Positions 50,981 to 64,000 of a DNA stretch of 64,000 nt are shown here, in pieces. This DNA is from Benincasa hispida (Eukaryota > Streptophyta > Magnoliopsida > Cucurbitales > Cucurbitaceae). Positions within the stretch are counted from its first letter, which is position 1. Every line of letters starts with the position of its first letter. The stretch covers positions 63,497,792 to 63,561,791 of the forward strand of contig NC_052359.1 of NCBI RefSeq assembly GCF_009727055.1. The letters run 5' to 3'. The notes beneath the pieces were generated by a model. The model made no database searches. It was not told the DNA's origin and saw only the letters and a program-made list of their open reading frames with translations. A program made the position numbers and the translations under genes.

Positions 50981-52865
50981 TGTTGGGGTTGATGCCCTAA
51001 ATCTCTTAAGATCTCATAGTTTGTACTTATAATGTACATACATTTTATTTATATATAATAAAATATGTGATGTTTTATTTCAAGATTAGTTGCATTAACA
51101 ACAAACTAATAAACTAATATCCAAGGTTATTTTGTAGCTTAAATATGTATGAAGAGACATACGGGTGGATCGTGTTTAAGTGATAACCTAAATGGTATGT
51201 AGTAGATGGATAAGGTTGGATATCTTATCCTGGTGACACTACGAGTATGGCCCACTTTGTAGATGTTACATTGTTGTAAATTGCTACAAATAATCTGATC
51301 ATAATCATTCATGTGGAGACATGTGAGCGGGGATATTCTATACAAAGGAGTGTGTATAAGACTGGACCACGAAATGTTTAGTCTCATTATCTAACTTCAT
51401 TCATAATAGAGACTAACATTTCGCTAGGATGGTCATAGGTAACATGATCTGAATCCTGAATGAGTTGTAAACTCCTGCCTATGAGGGCGGTCCTTTGATT
51501 TGTATGGGTGAGACTGGCCAAATCGCTAACTCAATAAGCCTATCATTTTGGGGATTCGTCTGATTGGGGAGTTGGAAACACAACTACACAAGAAGGAATT
51601 CACTCCTTCCCAATGTTGAGTCAAGTAGATAAATTGCTCCCTTAAGGGCTGATTCTAAGGCTTGAACAATGTGGCACCACACCTGGCCCGAGAGGGGTTT
51701 GGTCATAGTTGGACTATGATTTATTGTTCATTAGAGAGATCAATGGTACTTAAGGAGTTAGATATAACTAGAGGGGCAAATTGGTGATTTTGATCCAGTT
51801 GTACTTACGAACAATTTGTGAATGGTCATCGTACTGTTGATTGGTTATATCCAATGGACATAGAAGTATATATGTAGTGCGAAGGGTGCAACTATAGGTC
51901 TTTCATAGAGTGCCCATCCATTAATGGATAGTGAATAATTTAATTAAAGAGTTTAATTAATTATTCACGTGCCGTTGGAGCTTCAAGCTACAGGTCCATG
52001 AGGTCCCCCGGTAGCTCAAAAGAGAATAAATGAGAATAATTTTTTGGAGTAATTTAAATTTTTCAAATTAATTGAGAGAATTAATTATATGTGATATAGT
52101 TAAGTTAATTTAATTTTATATGATACTAACTACTATAATGTATTTGACACATTATATTAAGTATTTATGAGAGGAAATAAATATTTGAATATGAGCCAAA
52201 TATTAATTATATGAATTAAATTCATATAGTTGAATTTAATGTAAATGTGATTTATATTAAAAGCCATTTGTGAGAGAGAATTGAAACTAGAGGTTATATG
52301 TTATATATAATATAACATATAGTTATGTATGTATAATAAATTAGTTATTATATATATATATATATATAATATTTTAATTTATTAATATTATTTTATTTTA
52401 TTTTAAATTAAAAGGAGGGAAATAACTTCCCTCCCCTTAATTCTCTCTACATCTAAGTGGGAGGATTATTCCTGATTATTCTTCTTCTTCTTGCAAATAT
52501 ATATATATATATGAGATTCAACACACAGAAGAGTTATGTGAAAAACCATTTTTTTTCTCTCCTCTCAATCTCCCTTCCCTTTCAAAAATAGTCAAAGCCC
52601 ACTCTTCCTGGGTTCGAGAATATCAAGATTGCGTGTGTGGTAGTGTCCGGTTGGAGATCGAGGTTTCCTATTGAAGAAACGTTCTTCAAAAGATAAGGGT
52701 TTTCTAACCCATTTTAATTTTCTGCAATTTCGTTATTAGCATGCTGTAATTATTTGTTGTTAAATGCATGATTATTTTCTATCCTTGTAAAACTATGACT
52801 TTTGTAAAAATGGGATTTGGGACAATCCACTTCCGCTCAAGGATCTCCTCATCTAGGATCCTTCA
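50981..52865 (+). mobile_element. Solo LTR of family 2 with a perfect 5-bp target duplication
   Basis: TGTTGGGGTTGATGCCC ... GGATCCTTCA, 1885 bp. GAAAT flanks both sides (50976-50980 and 52866-52870). This defines the true termini of the family and shows LTR-retroelement, not DNA-transposon, integration. An (AT)n run lies at about 52335-52358 and 52497-52512. Unlike its relatives, this copy has no GATCGTTTA motifs. Confidence 0.92.
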
Positions 52866-52919
52866 GAAATGAGAATAACGATCATGTGTGAATTGGGGAA
52901 AACTCACCCGAAATGCTCA

Positions 52920-53245
52920 ATCAGGAAAAAAAAATCTATAAGATAGGTGTGATGATGGGAGCTACGGGTGCAGGTATTCCTAATAAATTTATGCTTTTGT
53001 TGTCTATGATAGATAGTTGAATAAAGCAAGAAAGTGCCACTATTTATAGACAATTTGGCAAGTATGAGGTGGATTACATGAACACTAATAATGTGTAATG
53101 TTGAGACATATGGATAACACTTTGAAATGAAGGCATGACACATGGTCAATGAACACTAAGCATGAATGTCTAATAGGCATCCGTTATTATAATATTTATA
53201 ATGCTCTCCCTTATATGCCCATTATATATATGAAAATAAGGATTC
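52920..53245 (-). mobile_element. Copia family 1 LTR fragment, minus orientation
   Basis: It matches 30540-30730 closely (GATTACATGAACA, TAATGTGTAATGTTGAGACA, GACACATGGTCAATGAACAC), including the LTR edge ATAATATTTATAATG and a few bases beyond it. It then meets plus-oriented RT sequence of the same family at about 53258. Confidence 0.7.
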
Positions 53246-53257
53246 TAAAACAAAATC

Positions 53258-54371
53258 TGTTGAAAAATATCGACATAGAAAAGATTGGCTTCAGCGGAAA
53301 GAAGCAATCGAGGTAGAATTAAATCACTTTCAAAACGTCAGGTTTTTGGACCAATAGTCCAAACACCAGAAGGTGTCAAACCTGTGGGATACAAATGGGT
53401 ATTTGTGAGAAAAAGAAATAAAAATAATGTGGTCACAAGATAAAAAGCAAGATTAGTTGCACAAAGTTTCTTGCAAAGACCTAGTATTGATTATGAGAAG
53501 ATGTATTCTCCAGTGGTGGATGCAATTATATTAAGATACTTAATTGGTCTGACTATGTATGAAAATTTGGACATGCATCTTATGGATATAGTCACAACAT
53601 ATTTGTATGGATCTCTTGATAATGATATTTATATGAAAATCCCAAAAGGATTTAAGGAACCTGAAACATATAAATCAAATTCCCAGGAATTGTATTCAAT
53701 AAAGTTACAGAGATCATTATATGGATTGAAACAATCAGGAAGAATGTGGTACAATCGCATGAGTGGATATTTGTTAAAAGAAGGATATCAAAATAGCTCA
53801 ATATGTCCACATGTTTTTATAAAGAAATCATAACCTGAGATTTACTATATGTTGATGATTTGAGCAGAAACTCCTCAAGAGATTTCAAAGACAATAAAAT
53901 TTCTGAAGAAAGAAATTGAAGTGATATATTTTACCTTAGTTTGCAAATAAAGCATAGAGCAAATGGAATTGCATCAATTTGTACATAAAAGATCTTTTGT
54001 GGATTATATACATCATTGAATACTTCTATAGCAGTTCATTCACTCAGTGCGAAAAGGATATATCATCTGATCTCATAAAGATGATGAAAAATATTAGGTC
54101 ATGAAGAACCATAAATTTTGAAAAATAAATGCACTTATATAGCTTTACTAGTTTATACATTGCACTTTGTACTATTTTTCATTAATTTTGTTACATATAT
54201 ATGATATTTCTTTAAAAGAAGGATATTGGACTAGAGTTAACCATATGGTATGTTCTATTTGAGAATTAGTTTACATTGATTTATTTTATTCTTATAAATC
54301 TAATTATGATCTAGTTGGTTGTGAAGATGCAGGTTAGTTATCTAACCCATACAAGTTAGATCTTAAGCATA
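53258..54371 (+). pseudogene. Copia family 1 reverse transcriptase region
   Basis: The long open part 53471-53833 contains QRPSIDYEKMYSPVVDAIIL, MDIVTTYLYGSLDNDIYMKI and SLYGLKQSGRMWYNRMSGYL, the RVT_2 domain. The catalytic box just downstream (about 53840-53860, YYMLMI) is off-frame and follows a stop. The sequence then continues, non-coding, to 54371, where an LTR is inserted. It is the mirror of the minus-strand copy at 31.2-31.9 kb. Confidence 0.82.
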
Positions 54372-56075
54372 TGATGGAATAAACAAGCGTGCAACGGAAG
54401 CAAACAGAATCAATAAGCACTCTAATTAATTTGAGTTCTAAAGCATGCTATTTCAGAAAATCAAAAGTTGGGTTTCAAATTTCATACCTTTGATGAATTC
54501 TTCCAATTCCAAGTGCTCTTCACTCCCAGTTCAGCTCCAAATCAACCGTAAACCACCAAGAGATCTTCTCTACTATTCTCAACCTAGAATTTGAGTGGTG
54601 AAACTCGAACTTGAGTGAAATTGTGAAGTTATTTTTCTAGGTTTGAGAGGAAAAAGAAGATGAGTGCAGAAATGCTTTCTTCAGCTCAAAGCACTACCTC
54701 TTCCACTTCAATTCTGAGTGTTTTATCACTCTTCAACATGTAAGCACTTCATTAGCCATGAATGCCAGCAGCTTGATCAGATTCAAGTGAAAATTGATGT
54801 GTGATTTTGCATGAAGAACACCTCATGCATGGAGGTGAAAGTGGAAAAAACCTACTTTCTCCAATTTTTTCAAAATTCTTAAATTTTCAATTTCTTTTAA
54901 TTAATTCTAAATTAATTAAAACATGATTTAATAAATCCATAATTTAATTAAATAAAAATCCAATTTCTCAAATTGAATTGAAATTGGAATTCATTTGAAT
55001 TTATAATTAATTAAACATATTTAATTAATTAATTAATTTAATATCAAATATTAAATTAATTACACAACTAATTTTAAACATGAATCATATTCATGTAATT
55101 AATATTTAAATCGATATTTAAATATTATAAACTCTCCAATTTTCTTTAATTTCAATAAACTAAATGTTAATTATATCATATATAATTATACAAACACTAA
55201 TTCGAATTTGAACCTATTCAAATTCAAACCCTAGTTTCAATTTCAACATTGTCAAATTAAAATTCAATTTGAACAATTCAAATTGATATCATTCCAAATT
55301 CACTCAATTTATTAATTTGATAGGACTCCAATTATGTGGCAATATCAAGAAAGAAAGAATAGAGGAGAGGTGGTTGAATCGGTTAAGGATGACTTCCAAT
55401 TCCATTGGGAGAAGTGGAGTTTTAAAAGAAGAAGGAAACAGAAAGAAAGGAGAAGGAATTCTGAATATCAAGAGTGAGGAAGAGGAGCTCTCGAGAGTAA
55501 GAGTTCGAAAGACACTGTCGTGGAGAAGTCATCGCAGTGTGTCGCTCATCGTCTACTTCCACTAGGCGATCGTGTAGTAGAGCTCAGCAATCTTGTAGCA
55601 TTTGGAAGGCGATCGTATAGCAATTGGTAGGCGACCGTATAGAAACTGGTAAGCGATCGTGTAATAGTTTGGTAAGCGATCGTGTAGAAGTTTGTGAGCG
55701 ATCGCGGGGTATTTTGTAAGTGATCGTTTAGTAATACTGAGCAATCGTGTAGAACTTGTAAACGATCATTTAGCAAATTGGTAAGTGATCGAGTAACTAC
55801 TATAAGCGACTGTTTAGTCTTGTTTGACTCTTATCGTTTAATAAAGTTGTTCATCGTTTAATTGCTTTTCTGAAAGATTGTACCAACCCATTACGATAGT
55901 AAAGATTTCAAGAATCAGTATCCTAAAATAATTCAAGGTGTTCATGTTTTATGAGCTAGTAGAGGGCCTTATGAACCTACAGATCATGAGCTCCAACGAT
56001 TAAGAGTAATGGCTAAAACTCTTTAGACCAAAGTAATCAGTATTCGTTAACTATCGAGTCACACTAGTATTCGTT
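54372..56075 (-). mobile_element. Truncated family 2 LTR, minus, inserted in Copia
   Basis: It starts at TGATGGAATAAACAAGC (LTR 3' end in minus orientation). Near its right end, AACTCTTTAG and CTCCAACGATTAAGAG at about 55.99-56.03 kb are the complement of the family's AAAGAGTTTAG...CCGTTGGAGCT block. The first third of the LTR is missing. Copia sequence resumes at about 56.08 kb (CATGTGGTTTGTCTTCTAG). A long AATTAATTAA-rich segment lies at 54890-55110. Confidence 0.65.
55560..55860 (+). repeat. GATCGTNTAG array inside the family 2 LTR
   Basis: Successive (G/A)AT/C-CG starts between 55567 and 55795 are spaced 21, 22, 22, 22, 23, 22, 22, 21, 21 and 23 bp by hand count. Units have the form GATCGTGTAGNAGTTTGTGAGC. 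This is the same core and spacing class as the MULE arrays at 16-21 kb, although host element and linkers differ. Confidence 0.85.
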
Positions 56076-56079
56076 AACA

Positions 56080-56345
56080 TGTGGTTTGTCTTCTAGTAAA
56101 AATCTTCCAATGATATTATACGAAGACAACACAGCATGCATGTCCCAAATTAAAGAAAGATATATTAAAGAAGATAGAACAAAACATATTTCACCAAAGC
56201 GTTTCTACACTCGTGATCTTGAAGAAAATGGTGACATCTTTGTTCGAATGATAACCTAGCAAACTTATTTACAAAATCATTACCAATCGTAACCTTTGAA
56301 AAATTTGTGCACAATATTGGAATGCGGCGACTTATAGATCTCAAG
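56080..56345 (+). pseudogene. Copia family 1 RNase H fragment
   Basis: The translated plus strand reads IILYEDNTACMSQIKERYIK and RTKHISPKRFYTRDLEENGD, then NLANLFTKSLPIVTFEKFVH across a frame slip. It joins 53258-54371 once the inserted LTR is removed. Confidence 0.8.
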
Positions 56346-56517
56346 TGATGTTTCCATGTGAAGGAGCAAATATACTATATTCTTTTTAGGAGTATAAATT
56401 ATATGAACTATGTACTTTTTTCTCTTCACTATGATTTTCTTTTCCCATTGGATTTTTTTCGAGTATTATTTTAACAAGGCATATTTCATTTACGTAATGG
56501 GCAACTAAGGGGACGTA

Positions 56518-56930
56518 TTATAAATATTATGATAATTAATAGATGCTCATGCTTAGTGTCCATTTGACTATGTGTCATGCCCCCATTTTCCAAAATGTTG
56601 TCCATGTGTCTCAATATTAAACATTATTAGTGTCCATGTAATTCACCTCTGCCAAATTGCCTATAAATGGTGGTATTTGATGGTTTTGGAAGACACACAT
56701 TGGGTAAATTCCATAAATATTAGAGAAAGTGGAGAATTTAGAGAAATTTTTTATTTTATATTATGCTAATTTACTTTATTTTGTTTACTTATATATTATG
56801 TTTAATTTATTTTAATATTTATTTTTATTTTATTATTATATTATATTATATTTATTTTAATATTATATTTTATTGGTATCCATGTTCTACTTTTTAAGTT
56901 CACAAATTTTTTTATTTAATTATAACTAGA
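56518..56930 (+). repeat. Copia family 1 3' LTR
   Basis: It begins TATTATAAATATTATG after a purine-rich AACTAAGGGGAC and runs to about ...GTTCACAAA. It is the complement of the LTR pieces at 91-498 and 30340-30712. A TATA-like run and CACATTGGGTAAATTCCATA follow the same order. Confidence 0.75.
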
Positions 56931-58563
56931 CAGGATTCGAGTATACTCCTTTTTTTTAGTTAAACAATTTTAGTGACGGGAGATCAAACCATAAAATTTA
57001 TGAGATAATGATTAATATATTAGTTTGTTTTAGGTTTAAATCCTATCTTTGTCTCTGAAATTTGAATCTTGTTCTATTTTGATTCTTAATTTTCAAAAAC
57101 ATCTATTTTAGTCACTAAACTTTTGAAATATGTATTTTTTTGCCCTTGCTCTTAAGATTCTCTTAACTCTTAAGCATGAAATCTCTTTAAGAGTGAAATC
57201 ACATTTGACATGGGTTGAAAAAATGAATGTAAGGTAAAATGTCAACCACCAACATAGTAAAGACCAAAATCTAAATTCAATGACTTTTGAGGTTTCTTAT
57301 AGAAAATCGCTTTATCAACTAATTCAAAATTAAAATTATGTGATCTACAAATAATAAGATTAGATATTTTTAAAAAAATTTATAAAAATACAAATTTAAA
57401 TTAATAAATAAACATTTTATAATTTTTATACAAGTTAAACTATCTATGATTTATATTAATGCATATTTTTTTTGTGTTTTGTAAATCTTTTCTACAATAT
57501 AATACAAATATCCATTCATCTCTCATATCGTTAGAAATATGATGATAATTTAATACCATGATCTTAAAATACTTCTTTAAAAAAAATATTGAAAAGATGT
57601 TATAACTTATAGGTTATAAGTTACTAACTACATCAAGTTTTGATTTTATTAGTTTTATTTTAGATGAAATACTCTTTTCGAACCTCGTACTTCTTTTTGC
57701 TTATTTTAGACTTTGTACTATTGAAATATCCATTTTAGTGCTTATAATTAAAAAGGTGACAAATTTAATCTCAATTATAAAATTTTAAAACAGCCTTTAT
57801 ACAAATCTTTTAATATAAATTAGTGACTACAATTTAAGTAAATTCGAGAACAAAGTGTCATGCCAAAATTTTAGTCAGAAAAAATGAGAAATAAAAATAA
57901 AATCTCAATTTCAAACCATCAACTTCAAACTTCAAACCAAAATTCTCCATATTATCATATCAAAGTAATCATATATAGAACTGAATGTAAATTTTATTCG
58001 AACTTGGAGGATTAAATTAAAAGATTGAGAAGTTAAAATAAAAAACAATAGCAAAACAAAACAAATGAAAGCTACTATAGTTGAAAGATTTCAAATGGTA
58101 AGTTCAAAAATAGAAAAGGTGGGCAGGACAGGACTAGTATCATATCCAACCTAATAAAAACAACAGAACACGATTTTAGCTTCTTGATCCTACTTATCAC
58201 ATACTTACAATTTAACGATATCAATTTGCAGTCAGTCACAAATAATGATGAAATGACAAACTGGAGAGAACAAGATCAGGAAATTGAAAGTGAGTACGGC
58301 ATGTTTATGCGAACGAGTCATCATATTGATGTCATCAGATTAATTAAAAGGCAGCAAAAACTGAACTATACTCGTAGTCTTTGACGGTATTCCATGAAAT
58401 CAAAAATGGCAAAAATGTTGGTAGAGAAACAAATAACCAGAACATCAAGGTTCTCACAATTTAGCAGATAAGAAAGAGCGAATTTTCCTCCAAAACCTAT
58501 TACGGTATTCAACCGCCACCACATCCATGGTAAGAGCTCGACAATTTGGAAGGAGGCTCGGAA
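56931..58563. other. Intergenic, no recognised gene
   Basis: AT-rich. The last about 200 bp (58360-58563) are the likely 3' UTR of RPS14 copy 2 on the minus strand. Nothing else is recognised. Confidence 0.4.
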
Positions 58564-60969
<2,406 letters not shown>

Positions 60970-61005
60970 GGTGAAGAGTAATAAACTAGAATCTGCAGGT
61001 GAAGA

Positions 61006-61014
61006 TTAGGGTTT
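61006..61014 (-). promoter_or_regulatory. Telo-box, RPS14 copy 2 leader
   Basis: TTAGGGTTT on the plus strand is AAACCCTAA on the coding strand, 37 bp before the ATG. Confidence 0.6.
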
Positions 61015-61087
61015 TCGAAACTTTGTCTGAACCTTCAACCTTCTACGGTCTAAAGCTTCCGGTGGAAGAAGATGTTGTATTTTATAT

Positions 61088-61096
61088 TTAGGGTTT
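61088..61096 (-). promoter_or_regulatory. Telo-box, RPS14 copy 2 promoter
   Basis: AAACCCTAA on the minus strand, inside the CATTCTGAAAACCCTAA block conserved with copy 1. Similarity to the copy 1 promoter continues upstream to GGGCAAATTCATAATT at about 61.15 kb. Confidence 0.65.
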
Positions 61097-61518
61097 TCAG
61101 AATGAGGGCCAAGGTGAAATAACCTGATCGTCCTCCGAGTTTCCTTGAATTATGAATTTGCCCCAAATCTTCTCTTTTAATTATTTTAGTTTTTTTTTTT
61201 TTGTAAGGATAATTATTTTGGGCTACCCAAATTTTGGTGAAAAAATAAAATTTGTCCAGCTTTTTGAAAATGAGGTTTTTTGACGTTTTAATTACGTTAA
61301 ATTCGGATGAAATTATCAAAAAGGAACTTCGCACACGTAAAATGGGTTTTCTGGATCGTTATTATCATTCTCTCGTTCCCTTTCCTTTAACAGGTCACTC
61401 GCATCTCTCCCATTCTCTTAAGGTCTCACTTTGTTACTCTCATTTTTTGGTCTCACTCTGGTGGGCAGTCTCTCTTTGTAACGCAAATTAAATAGAGGGA
61501 GAGAAGAAGAAGAAGACG

Positions 61519-61611
61519 ATGACGGTCGGAGCTACTCGTGTAGACTCGTCGAAACTAGTGTGTGGTCTCATCGAAGTTGATTGCATCGGAAGAAGAAATA
61601 AAGATTTGTAA
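61519..61611 (+). other. Short ORF after a TC-rich leader, possible gene remnant
   Basis: A pyrimidine-rich tract (61365-61460) and GAGAGAAGAAGAAGAAG precede an ATG that opens a 30-codon frame (MTVGATRVDSSKLVCGLIEV...). The layout looks like a plant 5' leader, but the frame is short and unrecognised, with no convincing continuation. Confidence 0.2.
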
Positions 61612-63765
61612 AATTGCTTGATGATGAAGTAAGCAAAAGACCAAAATTTTCAAGTTTTAAAAAACTGAAACAAAAATCATGTTGAGCCTTGAGAAGGATG
61701 TTTTAATCAATTTTCTAAATTATTTTAGTTTAATTTCTAAAAATTATGAAGTCCTTTTGTTTTGTTAAATTACAATCTCAATAGAAGGTTTTACCTTATT
61801 TCTTAAGTTTACATTTAATTTGTGTCAGTTTGAAAAAGTTTATGATAATTTTTGAATTTTTGAATTTTATGTTAAATAGATGTCAGTTTAAAAATTTTCT
61901 AACAAGCCCCTTAACTAACAATTTTGTCTAGGCCTATTTGTCATTTTTAAAAATTCATGACCATATTAATCGCCTAACTTAATGCTCTAAAAGGGTCATG
62001 TAAATAAATATTTTTTTTAAAGGCTTAGAGATAATGGATTCGAGTCATGGTGGTTACCTACCAACGAGTTACTTGAGCACCTCTTGACTATTTATAAGAG
62101 AGGTGGTCACCATGGTTAAAGGATGGGCACAATAAGAAAAATCGAAGTTATAATCTCTATTCAAAGATAGATATAAATAAGTTGAATTATGTTCAAGTTG
62201 ACACTTTATTAATACAAACACAAAAGAAAAAAATACAAAAGATAGAAAAAGAAACCAAAAAGAGTAAAAGAGCGAGAGAAAGAAATGTGAAAATACTTAG
62301 AAGAGTAAGAGTATCAACTATCACGTATGGGCGCTTTTCTTTAGGAAAGAAAAAGCAAAAAGTGACGACTAATGAGACATGAAGATCTAAAAGTAGCTAT
62401 TAATGCCTAAAAAAATGTAATCTCAAAATTATCTTTTCGATGGGAATCAAAATAGCTCAAAAGGAGAGATTTTAGGATGTTCAATAACTTTAGATACTAT
62501 GCTATTTTATGAATACCACACTCCAAACATGATAATCTAGATACTCATAAGATGGAAATTTTAAACTAGCACGAATCAAACGATCCTTAAAAAGCATATA
62601 TAGCAAGTTTCTGACCTTTTATTTAGTATTTATTAGTATTTGAACCTTCGGTAGGTCCTTGACATATTCAACATTATTTTATAATTCATGAATGTATTAA
62701 TCACCATGGGTTGTCCTAATGTCCAATAAAGGATGTGTATGACAAAAAGAGCTTAGTGAAAATGGACGTAATATATGATAGTCACATACTTATAGTTTAC
62801 TATCATACTGAGCATATCAACTATTCTTATGAGAGGTGGCCATCATGGCTTAGAGATGTGCACAATAGAGCAAGGCGAAGTTATAATCTCTACTCAAAGA
62901 TTTAATATATTCCTTACTTAAACATCCCGCGAGTTGAGTTAGTATGTTGGAGTCAATAAATCTGAAGCTATAAAGATATTATTTGCTTTTATACTCTCGA
63001 AGGAAGCCATAAACGAAGATGGTGCATGCTCAGAGATCCTTGTCTGGGGTGAGCCTAAGAGATCCTTGTCTCGAGTGAGGAGAGTGAGTGTTACGTAGGT
63101 CGACGTGTAAAACTAAGCTACATCTCGACTGAACATGAACTAAAAACTAACAGCAATAAAGAGGGTGCATGCTCATCATCTAGAATCATGCATCGTACAC
63201 CTTAATAAAGAGGTTGATCATGAAGAACAGTGATTAATACAAGGAACATCCTCATAGAAAAGACAAGTTAGATTTGATTAAAGATAAAACTGATAGTTTT
63301 GTTAAGTGTGTATTACTTAATACTACATGCAAGTAAGTTTCTTTTGGCTTAGAGATCGAGCCAACTAGAAAATAGTTCAACTTCAAAGATTTAAGGGTTG
63401 AATTCTAAAAAGACTACCTTCGTTAAGCTTAAAAAACTACCTAAATATGATTGAACTATAAGCTCAAGACATAGAAGCTCAAAGTGGCCTTATCTTGCAA
63501 CATAGAGAAAAACAGGTAAATGAAAAGGACAACAAAAAAAGCTGAAGCAACATATACATCAAATTGAAACTACATAAACTTAAAACTGAAACATGAAACC
63601 AAGTTTCCCGCATCGATTTTCGGGTTACAAGCTTTCAGACGACTTATCAACGTCGTAAATGGTCATCAGAATTTGATGTTAAATTTTTTGGGGTACAATT
63701 CATGATCTAAATAAATATTTGGTTTATTTGATAGCAGAAAACTAATGACTCAAAAAGAAGTCGAC
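61612..63765. other. Intergenic with short dispersed repeats
   Basis: No gene is seen. GGATTCGAGTCATGGTGGTTACCTACC at about 62036 resembles the B-box side of a tRNA-derived SINE. Two related about 80-bp stretches, at 62096-62180 and 62835-62912, share GAGAGGTGGNCANCATGGNT and GAAGTTATAATCTCTA. AGAGATCCTTGTCT is repeated at 63034 and 63057. The last about 50 bp are 3' UTR of the next gene. Confidence 0.4.
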
Positions 63766-64000
63766 TCAAAGGGATGAAATTCTTGGAGTAACTATGTCAA
63801 GGAGTCCCTTTGGATTATCCACATGAACCCAGTGGCCTGAATTTGGAAGAACGTGAACAGAAACCTGTCCTTTAGATTCCTCTAATCCCTTGCTGGAGAG
63901 GCTTTCAAGTTGCTGAACAACATCATGGCTCCAGCGATCGCTATTTGCTGCCCGAACGATTGCAATCTCCGTGTCTTTTGGAGGATGCTCCAGAAGAGAC
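63766..64000 (-). CDS. Alpha/beta-hydrolase C-terminus, partial at the window edge
   Basis: Minus strand, stop TGA at 63768-63766, open for 78 codons to the edge. It reads SLLEHPPKDTEIAIVRAANS, DRWSHDVVQQLESLS, then VSVHVLPNSGHWVHVDNPKG and ends TPRISSL. The GHWVHVDNP motif is the catalytic His region of the alpha/beta-hydrolase fold, and the preceding IVRAANSDRW segment holds the position of the acid strand. The context fits a plant hydrolase of the esterase/lipase-like (ABHD11-related) group. The nucleophile elbow lies beyond the window, so substrate and location in the cell cannot be judged. No stops or frameshifts are seen and the gene is probably functional. Confidence 0.8.
   Translation of the reverse strand, partial: SLLEHPPKDTEIAIVRAANSDRWSHDVVQQLESLSSKGLEESKGQVSVHVLPNSGHWVHVDNPKGLLDIVTPRISSL

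Overview
This is nuclear DNA of a flowering plant, almost certainly a eudicot. The base composition is AT-rich, and the genes have GT-AG introns, including a 9-bp mini-exon in an acid invertase gene. Most of the window is LINE, Copia, Mutator-like and non-coding LTR-element debris. The MULE that carries a captured Ulp1-type protease resembles the CUMULE elements known from melon, so Cucurbitaceae is my best guess. The family is inferred and was not checked.

Genes. (1) 2.0-9.05 kb, plus strand: a complete seven-exon cell-wall (apoplastic) invertase of 577 codons. (2) 24.5-26.6 kb, plus: a complete six-exon cytosolic ribosomal protein uS11 (RPS14) gene of 150 codons. (3) 58.6-61.0 kb, minus: a second complete RPS14 with identical exon sizes, so the two form an inverted pair about 32 kb apart. 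(4) 63.8-64.0 kb, minus: the 3' end of an alpha/beta-hydrolase gene that runs off the right edge. A decayed ubiquitin copy lies at about 30.0 kb.

Layout of the rest. 0-0.5 kb: the 5' LTR of a Copia element on the minus strand, containing an assembly-type duplication around a single N. 10.9-15.1 kb: a degenerate LINE on the minus strand. 15.8-22.2 kb: a degenerate MULE with a DUF1985/Ulp1-like gene (plus) facing a MuDR-type transposase (minus), plus three tandem arrays built on a GATCGTTTA core. 22.2-22.4 kb: a Copia gag scrap. 30.3-36.1 kb and 52.9-56.9 kb: broken members of one Copia family in opposite orientations. 31.9-34.2, 36.1-38.2, 40.0-42.07, 50.98-52.87 and 54.4-56.1 kb: five copies of a second LTR family (terminus TGTTGGGGTTGATGCC). 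One copy is a solo LTR with a perfect 5-bp target duplication, and two carry inverted LTR pieces. 42.8-50.9 kb: a structurally complete but coding-dead Copia element on the minus strand.

The most unusual signal is the same palindromic core (AAACGATCGTTT and variants), repeated every 21-23 bp, in the MULE and also inside several LTRs of the unrelated LTR family. The genes do not form a pathway together. They are ordinary housekeeping or metabolic genes embedded in nested transposons.
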